A stretch of DNA of 64,000 bases from Acanthornis magna (lineage: Eukaryota > Chordata > Aves > Passeriformes > Acanthizidae), in the NCBI GenBank assembly GCA_036785705.1, contig JAWUZG010000027.1, positions 4,569,501-4,633,500 of the forward strand, given 5' to 3'. This document shows, in pieces, positions 38,615 through 52,289 of this stretch. Each line of letters opens with the position of its first letter. The stretch's first letter is position 1. Both the position numbers and the translations under genes were made by a program. The notes beneath the pieces are model-generated. The model made no database searches and was not told where the DNA came from. It saw nothing but the letters and a program-made list of their open reading frames with translations.

Positions 38615-38721
38615 GGTCAAATGTGTGTTTGTGCGTGGCAGCTACAGATACACCATCCTGTTTACACACATACACACGCAGCTGGAGCAGCGGCAGCAGT
38701 GCGAGCAGTTCCCTCCGTTTG
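38615..38721 (-). other. PRR5: PRR5 5' UTR part of the start-codon exon, with a short uORF
   Basis: Upstream of the ATG on the minus strand, the first strong acceptor is a long T-rich tract ending TTTTTTGAACAG at 38722, so this exon probably begins at 38721 and its first 107 bases are 5' UTR. The segment holds a 9-codon upstream reading frame at 38671-38642 with two in-frame ATGs, ending in TAG 27 bases before the main ATG. A weaker AG at about 38657 could instead be the acceptor and would remove the first uATG. The upstream noncoding exon was not found. Confidence 0.6.
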
Positions 38722-41700
38722 CTGTTCAAAAAAGAAACTTAAAAAAAAAAGAAGAGAGAACCAGTCTCTACAGAGCACACCTCTGCCAGCAAGAAAACAA
38801 ACCTTTAATCAGATCAACTCTGACGTCATCACTGTGGTTAATAATTTCTTCAGTCCTTTCAAAAAATAAGTCAAACTTCTGGCTGCTGCTACAGCACATT
38901 GAAGGGGCCCCTTGTAACCACAGCTGCCCCAAGTGTGAGGGCTTCCCCTCCCCATGTCCCCGCGGCACCATGTCTCAGAAATCTCGCTCAGCACTGCGGT
39001 GCTCCACCTATCATGGGAACTGCTTGGCTCCTCCAGCACCTTGGGGGCGTCTCAGAGCATTTCTCGGCCTCTCTCCTCTTTCTGCACTCATAAATGGAAA
39101 TGAAACTGGAGGGCAACGGACAGAAAAAAAAAAAACCCACAACAAACTCAAATAACCAATACTGACGCACTGAGACTTTACTGGAAAGTTTCATAACTGC
39201 CTGTGCCCTGCCATGTTATGACACTGAACACATGCGCTCTCACTCACACATCCACACCCACGCCCTCAGAGGCTGCTCCGGCTTAAAGCCTCACACAAAG
39301 CATTTGCAAGAAACATAACTGCAGAATGAAAAGCACTGGTCTGGGGTTTAGCATTTTGAAGAATCTTTGGTGGTGCACAGAAGAGGCAGATGCTTTGCCT
39401 TTCTTTGCCTTATACTGGTTTTGTTTTATTTTTAAATTGAGATAACAGCTGCACAACTCAGGGCATACTTGCTTCTACAGAAGTCCCAGGTGTCTTATCT
39501 TGAAAGGAAAAATCTTTGTCTGACTGCAGCAGTGGAGCTGAAGGATACGCTGCTACAAGACTCCACCCCATGCTTAGTTCACTGTCACTCACTTGCAGTT
39601 CTGTTTTAAATCCAGGACCGCCCAGCTAATCTTCTGGGATAGTTTGCAATTGACTGATCCAGAGCATAAGAAATGCTCTTCTGTTGCTACAGCACTGGTC
39701 TGCAAACAGTCTGGTAAAAGCCACAAAGGCTCCTTGCAGAATAACCTCCCACTCACTGAAAAGGGGCTGCAATAGAAGAACTTATCCTTTTTTTTTTCTT
39801 CCTGTTTTCCTCTTACTCTTTTCATCTGTGATAGCCTATTGTCTAGATTAAGGCTACAACTGTATTTGATGGCTACAACTGGTTGATGTCCAAATAACAT
39901 GGCAAAGCTTACATTACAGGAGAACTCAATTTGTGACAGAGAGCTCTGCCCCATATGCATCATATACTGACATATTTTAGTAAAAAACAATTCCTCCCAC
40001 TATTCAACCAAGGTCAGATAAGATTATTGCATATAAGTATTTACTTTCTAAATTTGTATTTGGTGTTACCTCCATGGGAACCAATTGCAGAACTACTTAG
40101 AGAAATAAATCTGTTTTTACCTTGTGCCAATTTCAGCCATAGGGGTTTTATCCAGCTGCTCAGATTAGCATTGTTTCAATTGCCCTTCCCACACCAAAAT
40201 GCTCAAGTATACAAATGAGCATCGCAGTAGACAGCACATAACGTTTCACTTTGGAAAGGACCTGCAGTTCCACATCTAACCTATGGACAAAGATATTGCT
40301 ATCCCCAGTCTTTCCAGATGTTTAAATCCTTCAAACAAACAAACAACTATCCACTATGTACATGGCAGCAAAAGGAAAGCAAACACAGCAATATATGGCC
40401 ATATTCTAAGGGATAAGATGTCTTCTACAACATACAAATGAGGGAGCAAACACAGCTCCAGAACACTTTGTCCAAATGGAATGAAGGGCACTCCATTTCT
40501 GTGGACAATATGGCTAGGGAGAGCAGGGGAACACAACTCAGCTGAAGCTTCTGCTAAGGCCTCAAACAAAATGTCTGTCTGCCCTGTTAAGTGAAACAAC
40601 TAGTTAGATAAACAAATGGCAATAGTTTCCTGTCATTTCATTTTCCACCTAGCTCAGTTGCTTTTCTGCTTCTCACTTTCTGTGAATTTGATTGGTTTTG
40701 CAAAATGTTATTATACTGGATTAAACCCTTGTATTTTTTAACTCTTTGATCACTCAGCAGCACCAGAGACTTTACAAACTGTATATTGACGATGCCAGTA
40801 TATCACCATCTGCATAATGTTTCATCTTCTTTTTTTCCTTAATATGCTTAACTAGCTAATTGACAAAACCCAAAGAGCTACTGTAGCAACCTTAGATATG
40901 CCAGACAACACTGCAAAAAACAGTTCTTTGCTTCCTCATAAAATGCCAAATTCCAAGAGAAAAGAAAAAAAAAAGGATCTCTTTCAGTCTATATGGTGAA
41001 ATATTGCACCTATAGAAGTCATTCTATTTATATGCCACCCCATCAATCTCAGTAGCCAGTACTACACTCAGTCAACGCATGCACCAAGAACATGCATAAG
41101 CCAGCATTCCAATCTCCTGAAAAACTTGTAACAGAAGACAGGCTTTCTCTACACTCCTTTCCCCTTCCTATGATTACAACTGATCAAATATTGATTTATG
41201 ATAAAATAAATAATTTTCAACAAGGGTACTACCTCCACCCATAATTGCAGAGTAATATTTCAAATTCACACTGTGCTGCGTGTCCAGACATGTTTGTCTT
41301 CATGTCACTCATTAACTTCATCTGAGCAGCTCTTGGGTATGAAGAAGACAAAATCTACACTTCAGCATTAAGAGTGAAGAAGAGAGAGGTGGTGTGACTT
41401 GCCCAGGCCACCCCATGGTGGCAGAGACATCAGGAGATCCTGGACCTCTGCCTCCCATTCCAGCAGAGGAATGAGTGGATGCTGCAGGGAATAGGCAGAT
41501 GGGGATTCCTGGGGCCCAGGTGGCCAGAGCGTAATGCAGGAGACAGAGCTCCTCGGAAGGGCACGTGCTGCAGCCGTGCTGCTGCAGCCCCTGGTGAAGA
41601 GTTGTCACAAGACAGCACTGCTCCCAGAGTGGCTCAGCAGCACAGACTGCTCACCACTGGTCATGGAGAGGGACGAGAGCACTGCCAGACTAACTGGGAG

Positions 41701-43652
41701 TGAGGGGAGGGCAGGAGATCAGGAGGAGCCCTCTCGTAGGCTCAATAAGGAGAACTACAAGCTTCTTACACAGAACAACTGCACTCAGCACAATCACAGA
41801 GCTGAGACTGTAAAGTACTGGTAGGTTAACTCATTTATACCCAGCACGCCATACAGAGTGCTAACACCACTGCTTAGCTCACACAAAACCAGCAGCTCAA
41901 AGGTTAAGTGGTTTAATCTGAGCCACACAAACACCTCAGTGTGGAAGGTGCTGCCAGCCCCAGCTCCTTCTCTTTCCCTACATTTCTCCTTGTGAAAACA
42001 GGCCTGTCTCTACTAGAAAGAATTCTTTCATCTGTGGGGCTCATGTCCGGCAGGTGACTGCACAGCAAATCCCAGAGCCACCACAGTGCTGCAGTCATAG
42101 GGGAATTTCTGCTCACCTGGACTTACTTCTATCTCAAAGCCTAAAACAATATATAGGTAGATAAATACAGGTTGGAAGTTGAAGAGGACTTATGCTTTTA
42201 CTAGAAACTATGTTAACATATAGATCCAGGACCTTGTATCAAACACCGCTTATAAAACCACAAAGCTAACTCCACAGTTACCTCCTGATATGCCAGTGAT
42301 GTCTGCAACATTCTTGCTGGGACCTGTGGTTTAAAGACTGTATTGCTGTCCCTAGAAAACATTAGAAAAAAATCCAGGCAGTCCTCTCCAAGAATACAGT
42401 TGGTTTCAAAAGAATTAGATTTGCTGGGGGAAAAAAAGAAAAAACAACAAAAAAAAAGAACCTTACATTTTATTTACCTAATGCTATGTTAATTTTTACA
42501 GTATAATTGTATTGTCTCCTTCCAAATTTCTTTTTGACCATGACGAGGGGAAAAAGAAGCAAAAAGTAATGTTCATGATGGGGAACATTAAGAAATTCAC
42601 AATATATGAAATTCATAATAAAGCTGTGACTGCTATGGGTCAAGGTGTTTTAGGCTACACCACTCTGCTGCTGTAACAACAGGTGAGCACTGCAGTGGTA
42701 TTGGTACCAGTGGGAGGATATAAACAGCAGGAGAACTTGCCATCTCAGCTTTATTCACCGTTCAGAGCTTTGCCATGAAACAAAACAACTCAATAAATAA
42801 AAATTCTAATTGGAAAAAAAAGCAGCCCACTACTTCGTCTCCCTATGTCTTTTGGAGAAAAGAGTAGAACTTCCGATAGCGATGCTGAGTGGTTTATGCT
42901 CTGCAACCAAAGAAGAGAATGGCAAAGTGTCTCTGTGGCACGAAGGAGTTAAAAACCTCCCTAGAAAAACGCATTTTAGTTTTTCATAAACTGCACCACA
43001 AAACCCGGCATGCCTTGACACATGCCAAAGCTCAGGAATCAGCCTTCTGACAGAACACTTCTTAAAGGCACAGCACATCCTGCCACGTCAACAGACAAGG
43101 GGAAAGGGCAGAAAGGAAGGAGATGCAACCATCAGAAAAAAATAAAAGGAGCCAGGGGGAAATGAAGTTGTAAACCTTATGACTCATCAATTCCTTTGCT
43201 ACAGTATCTACATAAAACTCCTTTATCATCAGAAAACAAAGAATAAATAAAGTAAAGAAAGTATGAAACCAAACAGGGTCTATTTACAGCCTTCCTCCCC
43301 CATCCCACTGACTCACTGCAAGCTCTGGAGATAAAGGCATTCTCAAGGACGCCTTTTTGTTTATCGACATTAGTCCTAGGACAGCCTTGGTTTTGCTAGT
43401 CCTTTACCTTATTCCTGCCCTCACCACAGCCAAGCATTGATTTTTAAGAGAGGGCTTGGCCTTACTTAGACATCTTCCCAACCTTTGGAAGAGCTCCTGT
43501 GTACTCCTGTACTTGTGCATCCTGTGACCAACCACAGCCGCATGACCACAGCTGCCTTCCTCTGGACAGAGCTGGGCCTTCTGCCCCTTCACCGCCATGC
43601 AGGACTCACATACAGCGTTTGTCTTTTACACTGGGACAAAGAAATGCTCGTG
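38722..43652. other. Upstream of the PRR5 start exon; no gene recognised
   Basis: By inference, intron before the start-codon exon or intergenic DNA. A 12-base A run (39124-39135) and an A-rich patch (42431-42460) are present. No coding exon, clear promoter or CpG island was seen. A noncoding first exon of PRR5 could be here but cannot be placed by eye. Confidence 0.6.
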
Positions 43653-43656
43653 ACAG

Positions 43657-44127
43657 TGAAAGGAACAAGAGGGAGATGTCTTTACAAACAAACAGTGAGG
43701 CCTGCTGGTAGATAAGGCCAAATACTGACAGGTGAAAGAAGCAATCGGAGGGACCATTAATTCCATAGAAATTCCATTAATTGACACAGATTGGCACGCA
43801 CCCAGGGATGTGTTAAATCCCTGGACTTTGAGCAAAAGAACAGAGACAGAAAGAAAACAAAAGGTGGGGGGGAATGTACATTAGAAGGGTTTGTATTAGG
43901 CAATTCGGAAAGTCTGTACCTCTCGAGTACCTCAGCCAACAGGGAAACAGAGAGGGAACTGCTGTCGGGAAATTCGGATAAAAAGAGGCTGCGTCCTCTT
44001 GCAATTTGAGATACCCCATGGGAAATGCCCACGACCTCTCCCTTTATTCATGAATAACGTTACAGGACTCCTCTGTCTCCTTTTTGGACATAAACCTCTG
44101 GTGTTTGTGGATTAATTTTTCATGACA
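43657..44127 (+). mobile_element. Solo LTR, 471 bp, with 4-bp target duplication (ACAG)
   Basis: Starts TGAAAGGAAC and ends CATGACA, flanked directly on both sides by ACAG (43653-43656 and 44128-44131). A second copy at 61583-62052 fixes the borders. No internal viral sequence lies nearby, so it is a solo LTR left by recombination of an endogenous retrovirus. A 4-bp duplication is usual for gammaretrovirus-like (ERV1) elements. Plus orientation is inferred from a TATA-like ggataaaaag about 330 bases in. An open frame on the opposite strand is a shadow of the LTR. Confidence 0.92.
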
Positions 44128-47008
44128 ACAGTACCTCCTTGCTAAGCAATTACAAGGTGACACCCAAGAAGAGCCCTTTGATCAGGACTAGAAAGGGATG
44201 CTCTGCCCCTGTCGCCACTGCTGCAGTAACAGTCCATCCTGCAAAGCTCCAGAGCTGACCTTCAGGCAACCCACACCTGCTGCAGTTCCACTGCCTGCCT
44301 TGGAGATGCACTGCCTTCCACCAAACACGGTCCTCCATGGCATGGCAACCTGCAGATGACCAGGGCCCATTTCTGGACTTTCCCTTCCAGAAGTTTCTCG
44401 GTGTGAGGCAGAGCAGCACGAGTGTGCCTAGATTTTCTCAGCAGATAGACCTGCATCTGAGCAAAGAGCCATCCAGACTGCAGCAACCATTTAACTAGCT
44501 TTTTCACAGTCTGCTGATGGATGACATTTATTACTTGTACACTGAGCTCCTCAGCCTCCTCACCTTGCTCGCTTCCTGCTTCTTCTTCACCCTTTGCTTT
44601 TGTACTCCCTTTTCATTTTTTGTCTTTCTTGGCTAGCTAATTCTTCCTCGGGAAGTTTTTAAATATAAAGGGAATGGAAAATAGTTGGTACTAACACATT
44701 ATTTGTAAACCACTCTTCAGCTGGCTCTCAGGGAATCAAGGCTTCAATTTGCCTGTTTGGACTGCGAGCCCTTCTTTACCCTTTTCATTTTGGGGGTTCA
44801 CTTTTTTCTTCAGCCAGCAAAACAGGGCCCTGAGCTCAGATATAGATCCCAGGCCTCATCCTAATCTAACACAGGTCATGAATTGAGCAATATCTGCCGA
44901 AAGCATCCATGAAATCCCACCCCCTTTGTCAGCAGTAGGTTTTGGTTTTACAGACCATAGCAACACAAGCAGTCTTAAAATACAGTAGACAGACAAATCT
45001 TTTTTTTTTTCTTGTTCTTCAGGAGAAAGGCATTAGGAGAGAATTAGGACAGGAATAGGACTGTTACATCACAATCCAAAATATCAAGCTTTCCATCATA
45101 CATCAATTCTCCCAGCTTCCAGTATTGCTCCTGGTTATCTCTGTAAAGGTTCTGGGACTTAAAGGCAGTGCAGTGGTCCAAGAAAACACAACGAGTTCTG
45201 CTGGAGGATCAGTGCTCTGGATTATAGGACCTGTGGCATTACCACTTTAGATTCACATGACTCCCCAGGAAAGGAGGAGGAGTTCTGAGTGCCAGATGTA
45301 CCTGTTTCAGATTCACCTGCTGCCCACTCAGTGAATTAACCCATTGTAACCAGTGAATACTCCAAGGCAAGCTCACAATTTTGCTCTTAGATGGAAGTCA
45401 AATCTTTAATTTTGATTTAGAAAGTAAGATCTCAAGAGTTCTGATCAATAAGTAAATCAAATGTTTAAAATACTTTGTGCTCTTATTACAAGATCATGAG
45501 ATAGTGGAAAATTAATCTCACAAAGTAATTTAGCACATGGTTTTTTTTCCCCTTCCTGAGCTCTATGTGAATTCTTTCCTAAATTTTCTATCTTGCATAA
45601 TTTTAATTGGATCCCAGAACACCATGACCTTGAGGCAGCAGCTACATTATCTCAGTGCTGTCTTCTACAGTTATATATGGTATAGCACCTTCCAAATCTG
45701 TGAACCCTGAGAGATCAGAAGTGTGTGCTGCACAGTGTTATTTTTCTTGTATCCAAACATTTCTGATTCAAGGTCTTCCAAGAAGGCTCTGATTGACTTG
45801 GAAGGTCACCAAGACGAAGAACCCACTCCAGTAACTCACTGAGTTTCTAATAAACTGCACTGGTGGCCAGCTGTTAGTTACGAGTAATACCCTGGCTTTT
45901 CTCTCAAAGCCATGATATAATGTTCTCTCTGAGCATGACTGGGATCATGAACTGTGCCTTGAGATTACTGTCACCTCCTGTGCCTAAGGCAGGGAGGTCA
46001 CTTCAGACCCAAGCAATGCAAGAGCCAGCTCTGCAAATGGGGAATCTTTGGTGGTATTACACTGCTGTTATTTGCATGGTACAAATCCTGCAGTCCTGCA
46101 AGAATCACAAAAGCCTGGTGACCAATACAAATTGATTCTTTCAGAAAATTCATCATTCTCCCTTTGCCTCACAAGGATATCTTTCTGAATGGAAAAATCA
46201 CCAGAGGGATTTAAAAGACAATCCAAAATTGCAACATCTATCTGTGCACTTGGACTCTGCAGCACTCAGTGTGATGGAACTCTCATTAGGAACTTAAAAA
46301 TGGGGACTTTTTGCCATCTTTCACACACTCATGCTGAGACAGTCCCTGCAGACTGAGATGTTGGGCAGTGGAAATAGCATGAGTATAAAAAGCCTTAACT
46401 GCACAAATTATTTTACACTTGTACATTTAAATCTTTATTTCACCAGGTCAGCAGGTCCAGTACTATGACCTCTCAGTATGTATCACGTTCTGAGTGTTTT
46501 CTCAGGATGGTCTGGGAAATAACTTAGCTCAAAGGGCAGAGTGATGGAATTTTTTAGACTCCAAAGCAAGGTTTGGAAAAACTCTTCACAGTCACTGCGG
46601 CTCATTAGCCAGTCTCAATCAGACACATTACATCAACATTTGAGTTATCACCTAGGAGGAATGCCTCATTATCACAGAGGTAAAGCAAATTCCATTACAT
46701 TTCCTTACAGAAAATATTTTTTTCCCCACAAGGTAGCAACAATTAGATACTTAATCGAGATACTCCTCTAAAGTCAGCATAAACACCAGCCTCAAGCTGC
46801 TGGGGGATGCAGTCGAAGGACAGAGGTGGCATTCAGAAGGTGTGTGTCTTCAGGAGTGTTATGGTATCTGCCTTGTCTCTCTCTCCTGATGAGTCCTGCT
46901 TTTATGCTCACCAGGCTCTATTTAATCATTTCAAATTATCTGTTCTCCAAACCTGAGTTATAGTAACTTTCCACTGCAAAACAGTTCAAGCTCTCTAAAG
47001 GCATGCTC

Positions 47009-47037
47009 TTTTTTTTTTTTTTTTTTGGGGGGGGGGG
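47009..47037. repeat. T18-G11 homopolymer junction
   Basis: Eighteen T are followed immediately by eleven G. Such a junction is prone to slippage and to sequencing error, and the G run could form a quadruplex. Confidence 0.9.
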
Positions 47038-47629
47038 TCTCCTTAGAAAACTGCTGGAACCATAAACGTTTTAGGTTTCATGGCACTGGTTTCTGAGCAC
47101 GCAGGGTCTTCCAGGCTGGCTGCTCTAGGGCCAGGAGTTTTTTAAAGACTACTCAGACTGAGCTCCCACACTCTGAAACAGAAAAGCTGAAGGACTTAAC
47201 TTGAGCAAGGCTCCCAGATGTTCTGCTGGGATCCTGGTACAAAAAGCAATGTTTCTAGAATGCAAAACTCCTTCACACACACAGCTTCAAGGCAGGTAGT
47301 GCCAGGCTTGCAGCCAGCACTTGGGTGAACTGCTTCATGTGGAGCATGCACCATTTTGGGAATATCATCGGAAAAAAGAAATAAACTGAAAAACCTTAAT
47401 GAGCGCAGAAGCCTGGAGCATGGTAAGCTCCACACGCAAATCTCTGTCTCAAGTCCTTTTGAGATACTTTGGTCTTTATAAAGAGGTTTACACCAAACTT
47501 CACCAACTTAACATTTTCACAGTGAGGGGACAATCACAGGAAGATGGACAAAGCTTGGTCCTGAGGAAAAACTGCAGCCTTTGCTCGCCCTGACTCTTAA
47601 AATCTGGCAAAACAACTTGTGTCAGCCTA

Positions 47630-47643
47630 TTTTTTTTTTTTTT
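47630..47643. repeat. T14 homopolymer
   Basis: Fourteen consecutive T followed by AT-rich sequence. No attached retroelement was recognised. Confidence 0.85.
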
Positions 47644-48749
47644 AATTTTATTTCAGGTCCATCTCTGCAAGGTTTGAACACGATGACGCCTGATGTCATG
47701 AGGCCACCTGGAAGAGTGGCTGGACTGGGGATGTCCCCCCTCAGGTAAGTGGAGAGGGAGCGCTGAAAACAGCCACGCACAACACAAAAAGCCCCAATAA
47801 AACATGCACCTGTCTGTGAACACATGCTCCCTAGGACATTGCTTCTAACTACATTTCAACTCTTTGACTGACGCCTCACAGAGTGAGCTTAACTCCCACA
47901 AAGGTTTATAAATCAACAGCTGTTCCACGTATTTGGCTTTTTCAACAAAAGATGCCCCTCTGTGGGTTTTCCAGCTGGCATGGAAGGGGCAGTGGCTGCA
48001 GGGCAAACACAGCAGGAATCCCTGGTACCCTCCTCTCCTGGGCAGCTTGAGGGGCAGCCCAGTGCCATCCCCTCTGCAGATGGCACAAAAATGGGGGCTC
48101 AGCACGCCTCCTTGGTGTGAGACGCTTCCCACAAGACACTCTGTGACCCAGGCACAGAAACAGAACCTCCTTGCCTCGCACTTTTGCTCTGTCCTCCACA
48201 TATGGAACACAGGGTTTCTCCATCTCACTCCTCATACGTACCTGAACAGCAGCTGCACCACTGTGGGTCTTCCAGTTTTGCTGCATCTTTAAAGCTTTAT
48301 ATTGCTGTGATATTTTGGTGCTTTCAAACTGTAGCGGCATCAGTCAAAAGATTGCAAAGAGGGAAAAATGTTCCTTTTTTTTTACCGTCAATCTCAGAAT
48401 GGTCAGAATTGGAATTAATTTTATCCTGTGTAATGTTTTGGTTTGGTTCATACTTATTCCAAGTGAGTTCACTGATTTCTACTCACAGAAATTAAAGGTC
48501 ATGAAACCAGTCAATTCTCTCTCTCCTAAAAGGGGTGAATCTCTTCTAGGGAGTGAATCAGCAGTGTATAGAAAGATAAGAAAATGCAAAAATACCTTCT
48601 GTGGGACTGTAATTACAGCTGGGTACAATTACAAACTGCACAAGGGGACTTTGGATGCCACTTGTTTGCATCAATTTTTAGGTCATCTGTTTAATTTGAT
48701 TGATGAACATAGGCTGAAAGAATTAAACCAAAACTTTTATCTTCTTGCT

Positions 48750-48770
48750 AAAAATAAATAAATAAATAAA
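48750..48770. repeat. AAAT microsatellite
   Basis: About five tandem copies of a four-base AAAT unit. Confidence 0.9.
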
Positions 48771-51700
48771 GCAGTCTTGTTTTCTGTAGTGTTTGTCTAT
48801 GCAGCATAAACATTGGAGCAGAATGGAGGAGTCGGGGAAGGGAGGAAGATAGGGAAAGGACTTAAATTGCTTTTTTATAAAATAAATCTAAAATGATCGT
48901 GGCCCTCATCTAATACTTCACATGTTAAAAGGGAGGTATGTGCATGTATATATCTGCATGACATTATGTTGGTTTTATTAGTCATCTGTTACAGAGATTG
49001 GTTCCAAGAGGACGTTTTGGATCCAGATCTGAACTCTCTAAGGAAGGAGAATATCCAGAATTGAACTTTTGATTACAACTGGCAAAAAGACAATTTGAAT
49101 CCAGATTTTGGTTCATTGACTGAATTTGGATCTCCTTGATTGTTTTGTACAATAATTTAGCACATCAGTGGAAATATAAATGCATCTAAACTTATTCTGC
49201 TGGAATAAAATAGAAAGTTTCAGTGTTTTTTTGCTGTAGTGTATTGCTTCCTATCTAATGCTTTCAACAAAAAATCTTCATAGTTCTAATGTTTTGAAAC
49301 ATTCTTTTTAAAAAGGCAAAAGGCTTTCCAACTTATTGCTGGTACCCAGTAGTGTTTAAAAAAAAACCCAAAACAACAAACCAATAAAAACAGTATAGAA
49401 GTCTTAATTTTAAATGCTGAATCCTTAACAGTGCATAACTGTCCTTCCCTATGAGAGGGACTAAGCTTTTGTAGTCAAAACCAAAGGCATCCAAAACTAT
49501 TAGATACTTTAGCACCTAGTTGAAAGGCTAAAAGAAAATACGACCAGTACCCACTTGCATTTCACACTTTTCTCAGACCTTTATCAAAAAATGCTATCTA
49601 GTTATCAATGCCAGGCATCAAAACAGCTAGAAGTCTCAGTTCAATTGTAGAACAGAAGTTCTAAAGACATTATAAAAACCCAATCAATTTTCAAGCCCAT
49701 ATCATGATTTTTATTTTTTTTTTAAGCCTTATTTTGGTAATCCTCATCATTTAACTTTTGGAGGATTATTCAGACTTCAGTGATGTGACCTGTCCTCCGG
49801 GAGGAAATGGAAGAGGTACTACTTTTACCTTTCTTTACTTACCGTAAAATTAAATTTAATAAAAGACTTAAGCTGTTATATGGTAGAATTATTTCATATA
49901 CTATTATCAGGTAGATCCATAGACAGAATATTTATATCTACACTTTACTACTGCCTGTATTCGTGAGATAGTGAATAAGTAAAGGGACAAAAACTGGAAA
50001 TAGCATTTGAATTACTTTCTTCCTTTCGCTTAAATTTTCTGTAAGAGCTGTGAAGAGAGAGAAGACACTCATGACCACGCAACAGCAGTGCAGTGGCCTG
50101 GGAGGTCTGTAATTAGAAGGTGCATTTGAGATAAAGCACACTTGAGATAAAGTTCTGTCATTCCAGTTTGGTCTTCCATTTTTTTTTAAGCTCATTCAGC
50201 TCTAGCTACTAGAAAATGTACAGGAAAATCCACATCTCATGCTGTAACTGCTGAAGAAAACAGCACATCCAGGGTGCAATGCACTGAATCCTTTAAAGGG
50301 TATTTCAGCCTGGTCAGGAAAGTCATGCTGGGGATGTGCCTGTTCTCTCCATGGGCTACAAAGAGACTATAACACGAGTAGTTCAGATATAGTTATGGTA
50401 TTCCAAGCTGTAAATACATAAGATTAGATGACATGAATGTCATCCCCAGTCTCTTTTTGCCCAGCTGATCATAATACAAGTGTAAATAATCTGGCATCCA
50501 ACTAACGAATACTTAATTTCCTCAAGTACATGCTCTGACCCTGGATGAAGAATCTTTGAGAGCTGTCACTGGTTGACAAGGCCAGCTGGTATTTCAAGTT
50601 GGGAGATATTAAATTACTATTTCTAGGAGAATCTGCTGCTGACCAAAGGCATTGAGGGATTGAGAGAATAAGGACAAAGGCTTTCATGAGACAGCCTCAA
50701 CAGGAACACAGGCTAAGAACATCTTCTGGCTATGGAATCAAATGAAATTTTAGGGAGACTTGAGCTCAGAGTAACACCCTCCAGCAGTGTACAAGAAGAA
50801 CAGAACAATAAATGAAAACACTGTCATGTTCTCTTCTTTCTATTTGGAGGAGGAGAAAAAGGGAGCAAACAAAGAGTTACAATTTTGCCAGGAATTTCCC
50901 ATAATACTAATTACTATAAAAATAAGTGCTCCTCTGCTGGGACACAGTAAACCCTGCTAACCTCCTTTGTTATCTCAACAATCTCCTACTGACTTCTCTC
51001 CTCATGAGGACAGCAAATGTGTCACTTTGCCATTTCTGATTGGCTCTGCCGTGCCAAGGCTTCTGCATGTGCTGGCTTTGAAACCTGTGACATTTCCATG
51101 GAACAACACAGGACACATCCAGAAAGTAAAACCTATGTACGAATATTTGCAAAGGTTGTGGCCTGCAGGTGTAAATGAATTCGGGCCTGAAATTCAATAC
51201 CTATTTTCTATGGTCCCCGGTACAGCAGGGACAGACTTCTAAGACCTTTAAATTATAGCATACCACAATGAAGAGCAAGTAATACTTACAATTATAAAAA
51301 TATGCACACTGTTGGAATATAAAATTTGAATGCAATAAAACCTTAAGCATTGCTTACAGGTTACTATATTGCCAGCAAGTTATGGCTTTTGCAATGAAAA
51401 AACCCCAAGTGGTAATAAAATACTGAGTTTGCAGTGGGAAGGCAGCAATTTTTCATAAGATGTTGCTATTTCCAGTCAGAAAACACTGTGTCAGGGTGAT
51501 GGTAAGTTGCTGGCATAATGTTTAATAATGTCTCCTCACATAATGGGAACTGTGATCTGACTGTCCATCACAGTAAGGTTACAGATTACATGGCAATCTG
51601 TAAACAGTTTACAGTAGGATAGTTTGCAAATGCGCCACTGAAAACGGAGGGCTTACACACGTGTTTCTGTTTACTCTGAGTTATTTAGAATACCAAGAAT

Positions 51701-52289
51701 AAAAAGTTTAACAGTCAACAAACCAAAGATGGATTGTACACAGCGAACTTTTAAAATATTTCAATGAAGCATGAAAGCAGCTATTAGTTCTGCTGGCAGT
51801 GGCTGAATCCTCCTAGGAGCTGTATATGGAGTTGCAGCTGACAGAACTCATGTTTGGTAGCAGATTAGTTGGTAGACTGCTAATTTAGCTAAGAGCAGAT
51901 GTGGGTATTTGTTTTAGGGACAATTGTACAGTTCAGAAACAAGAATTTTCTGGGTACGCTTGAAATAATGCAGGCAGAGGTAGCAGGGATTTCCTGCCTG
52001 AGTAATCCTTCTCTCACCTCTTCCAGATGTATCACTTGTGAAAAGAGATATCCATACTCATCAGGAATTGGAACTATTAAGTTCCCACTGTATAATACCC
52101 TCTCTCTGCTACTGATATCCTTAACTCACACCTCAGGGAATCCAGAGTGGCAGTACCTAAACAGCACCCTGGACCTAAGTGAAAAAAGGTGCAGCACAAA
52201 TGAAAATGAGTGGTCTCATTTTTCTCTCACTTTGAAACATCTGTGCCCAGTTTACAAAACAAGATACATTCCACTGTAGGTTGCAGACT

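Larger units (their letters stand above)
18080..38721 (-). other. PRR5: PRR5 gene, 5' portion (six coding exons)
   Basis: Gene span visible here for proline-rich protein 5 (Protor-1), which binds Rictor in the mTORC2 kinase complex and acts in the cytoplasm in growth-factor signalling to AKT and SGK kinases (family knowledge). Six minus-strand exons with GT-AG borders join in frame (phases 2, 2, 0, 1, 0, 0) to give 184 residues from the start Met. The N-terminal MRTLRRLKFMSSPSLSDLGK block and the later QLLKTELGSFFTEYLQ and QAIFYPVQ blocks are those I recall for vertebrate PRR5. The paralog PRR5L differs at many of these positions, for example FITDYFQ in place of FFTEYLQ. The family protein is about 390 residues, so the proline-rich C-terminal half lies left of the window. 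Coding identity is very secure; the 5' UTR border is inferred. Confidence 0.95.

Noticed and set aside
38499..39155. 218-codon open frame on the plus strand
   Set aside because: It lies opposite PRR5 coding exon 1 and its 5' UTR and reads through the antisense of the acceptor T-tract, so it is a shadow.
43757..44032. Minus-strand open frames inside the solo LTRs (also 61753-61944)
   Set aside because: They are reverse-strand readings of LTR sequence repeated in both copies, not genes.
47845..48340. Overlapping open frames of about 120-130 codons on both strands
   Set aside because: Both strands are open over the same interval with no known domain, a pattern of GC-richer noncoding DNA.
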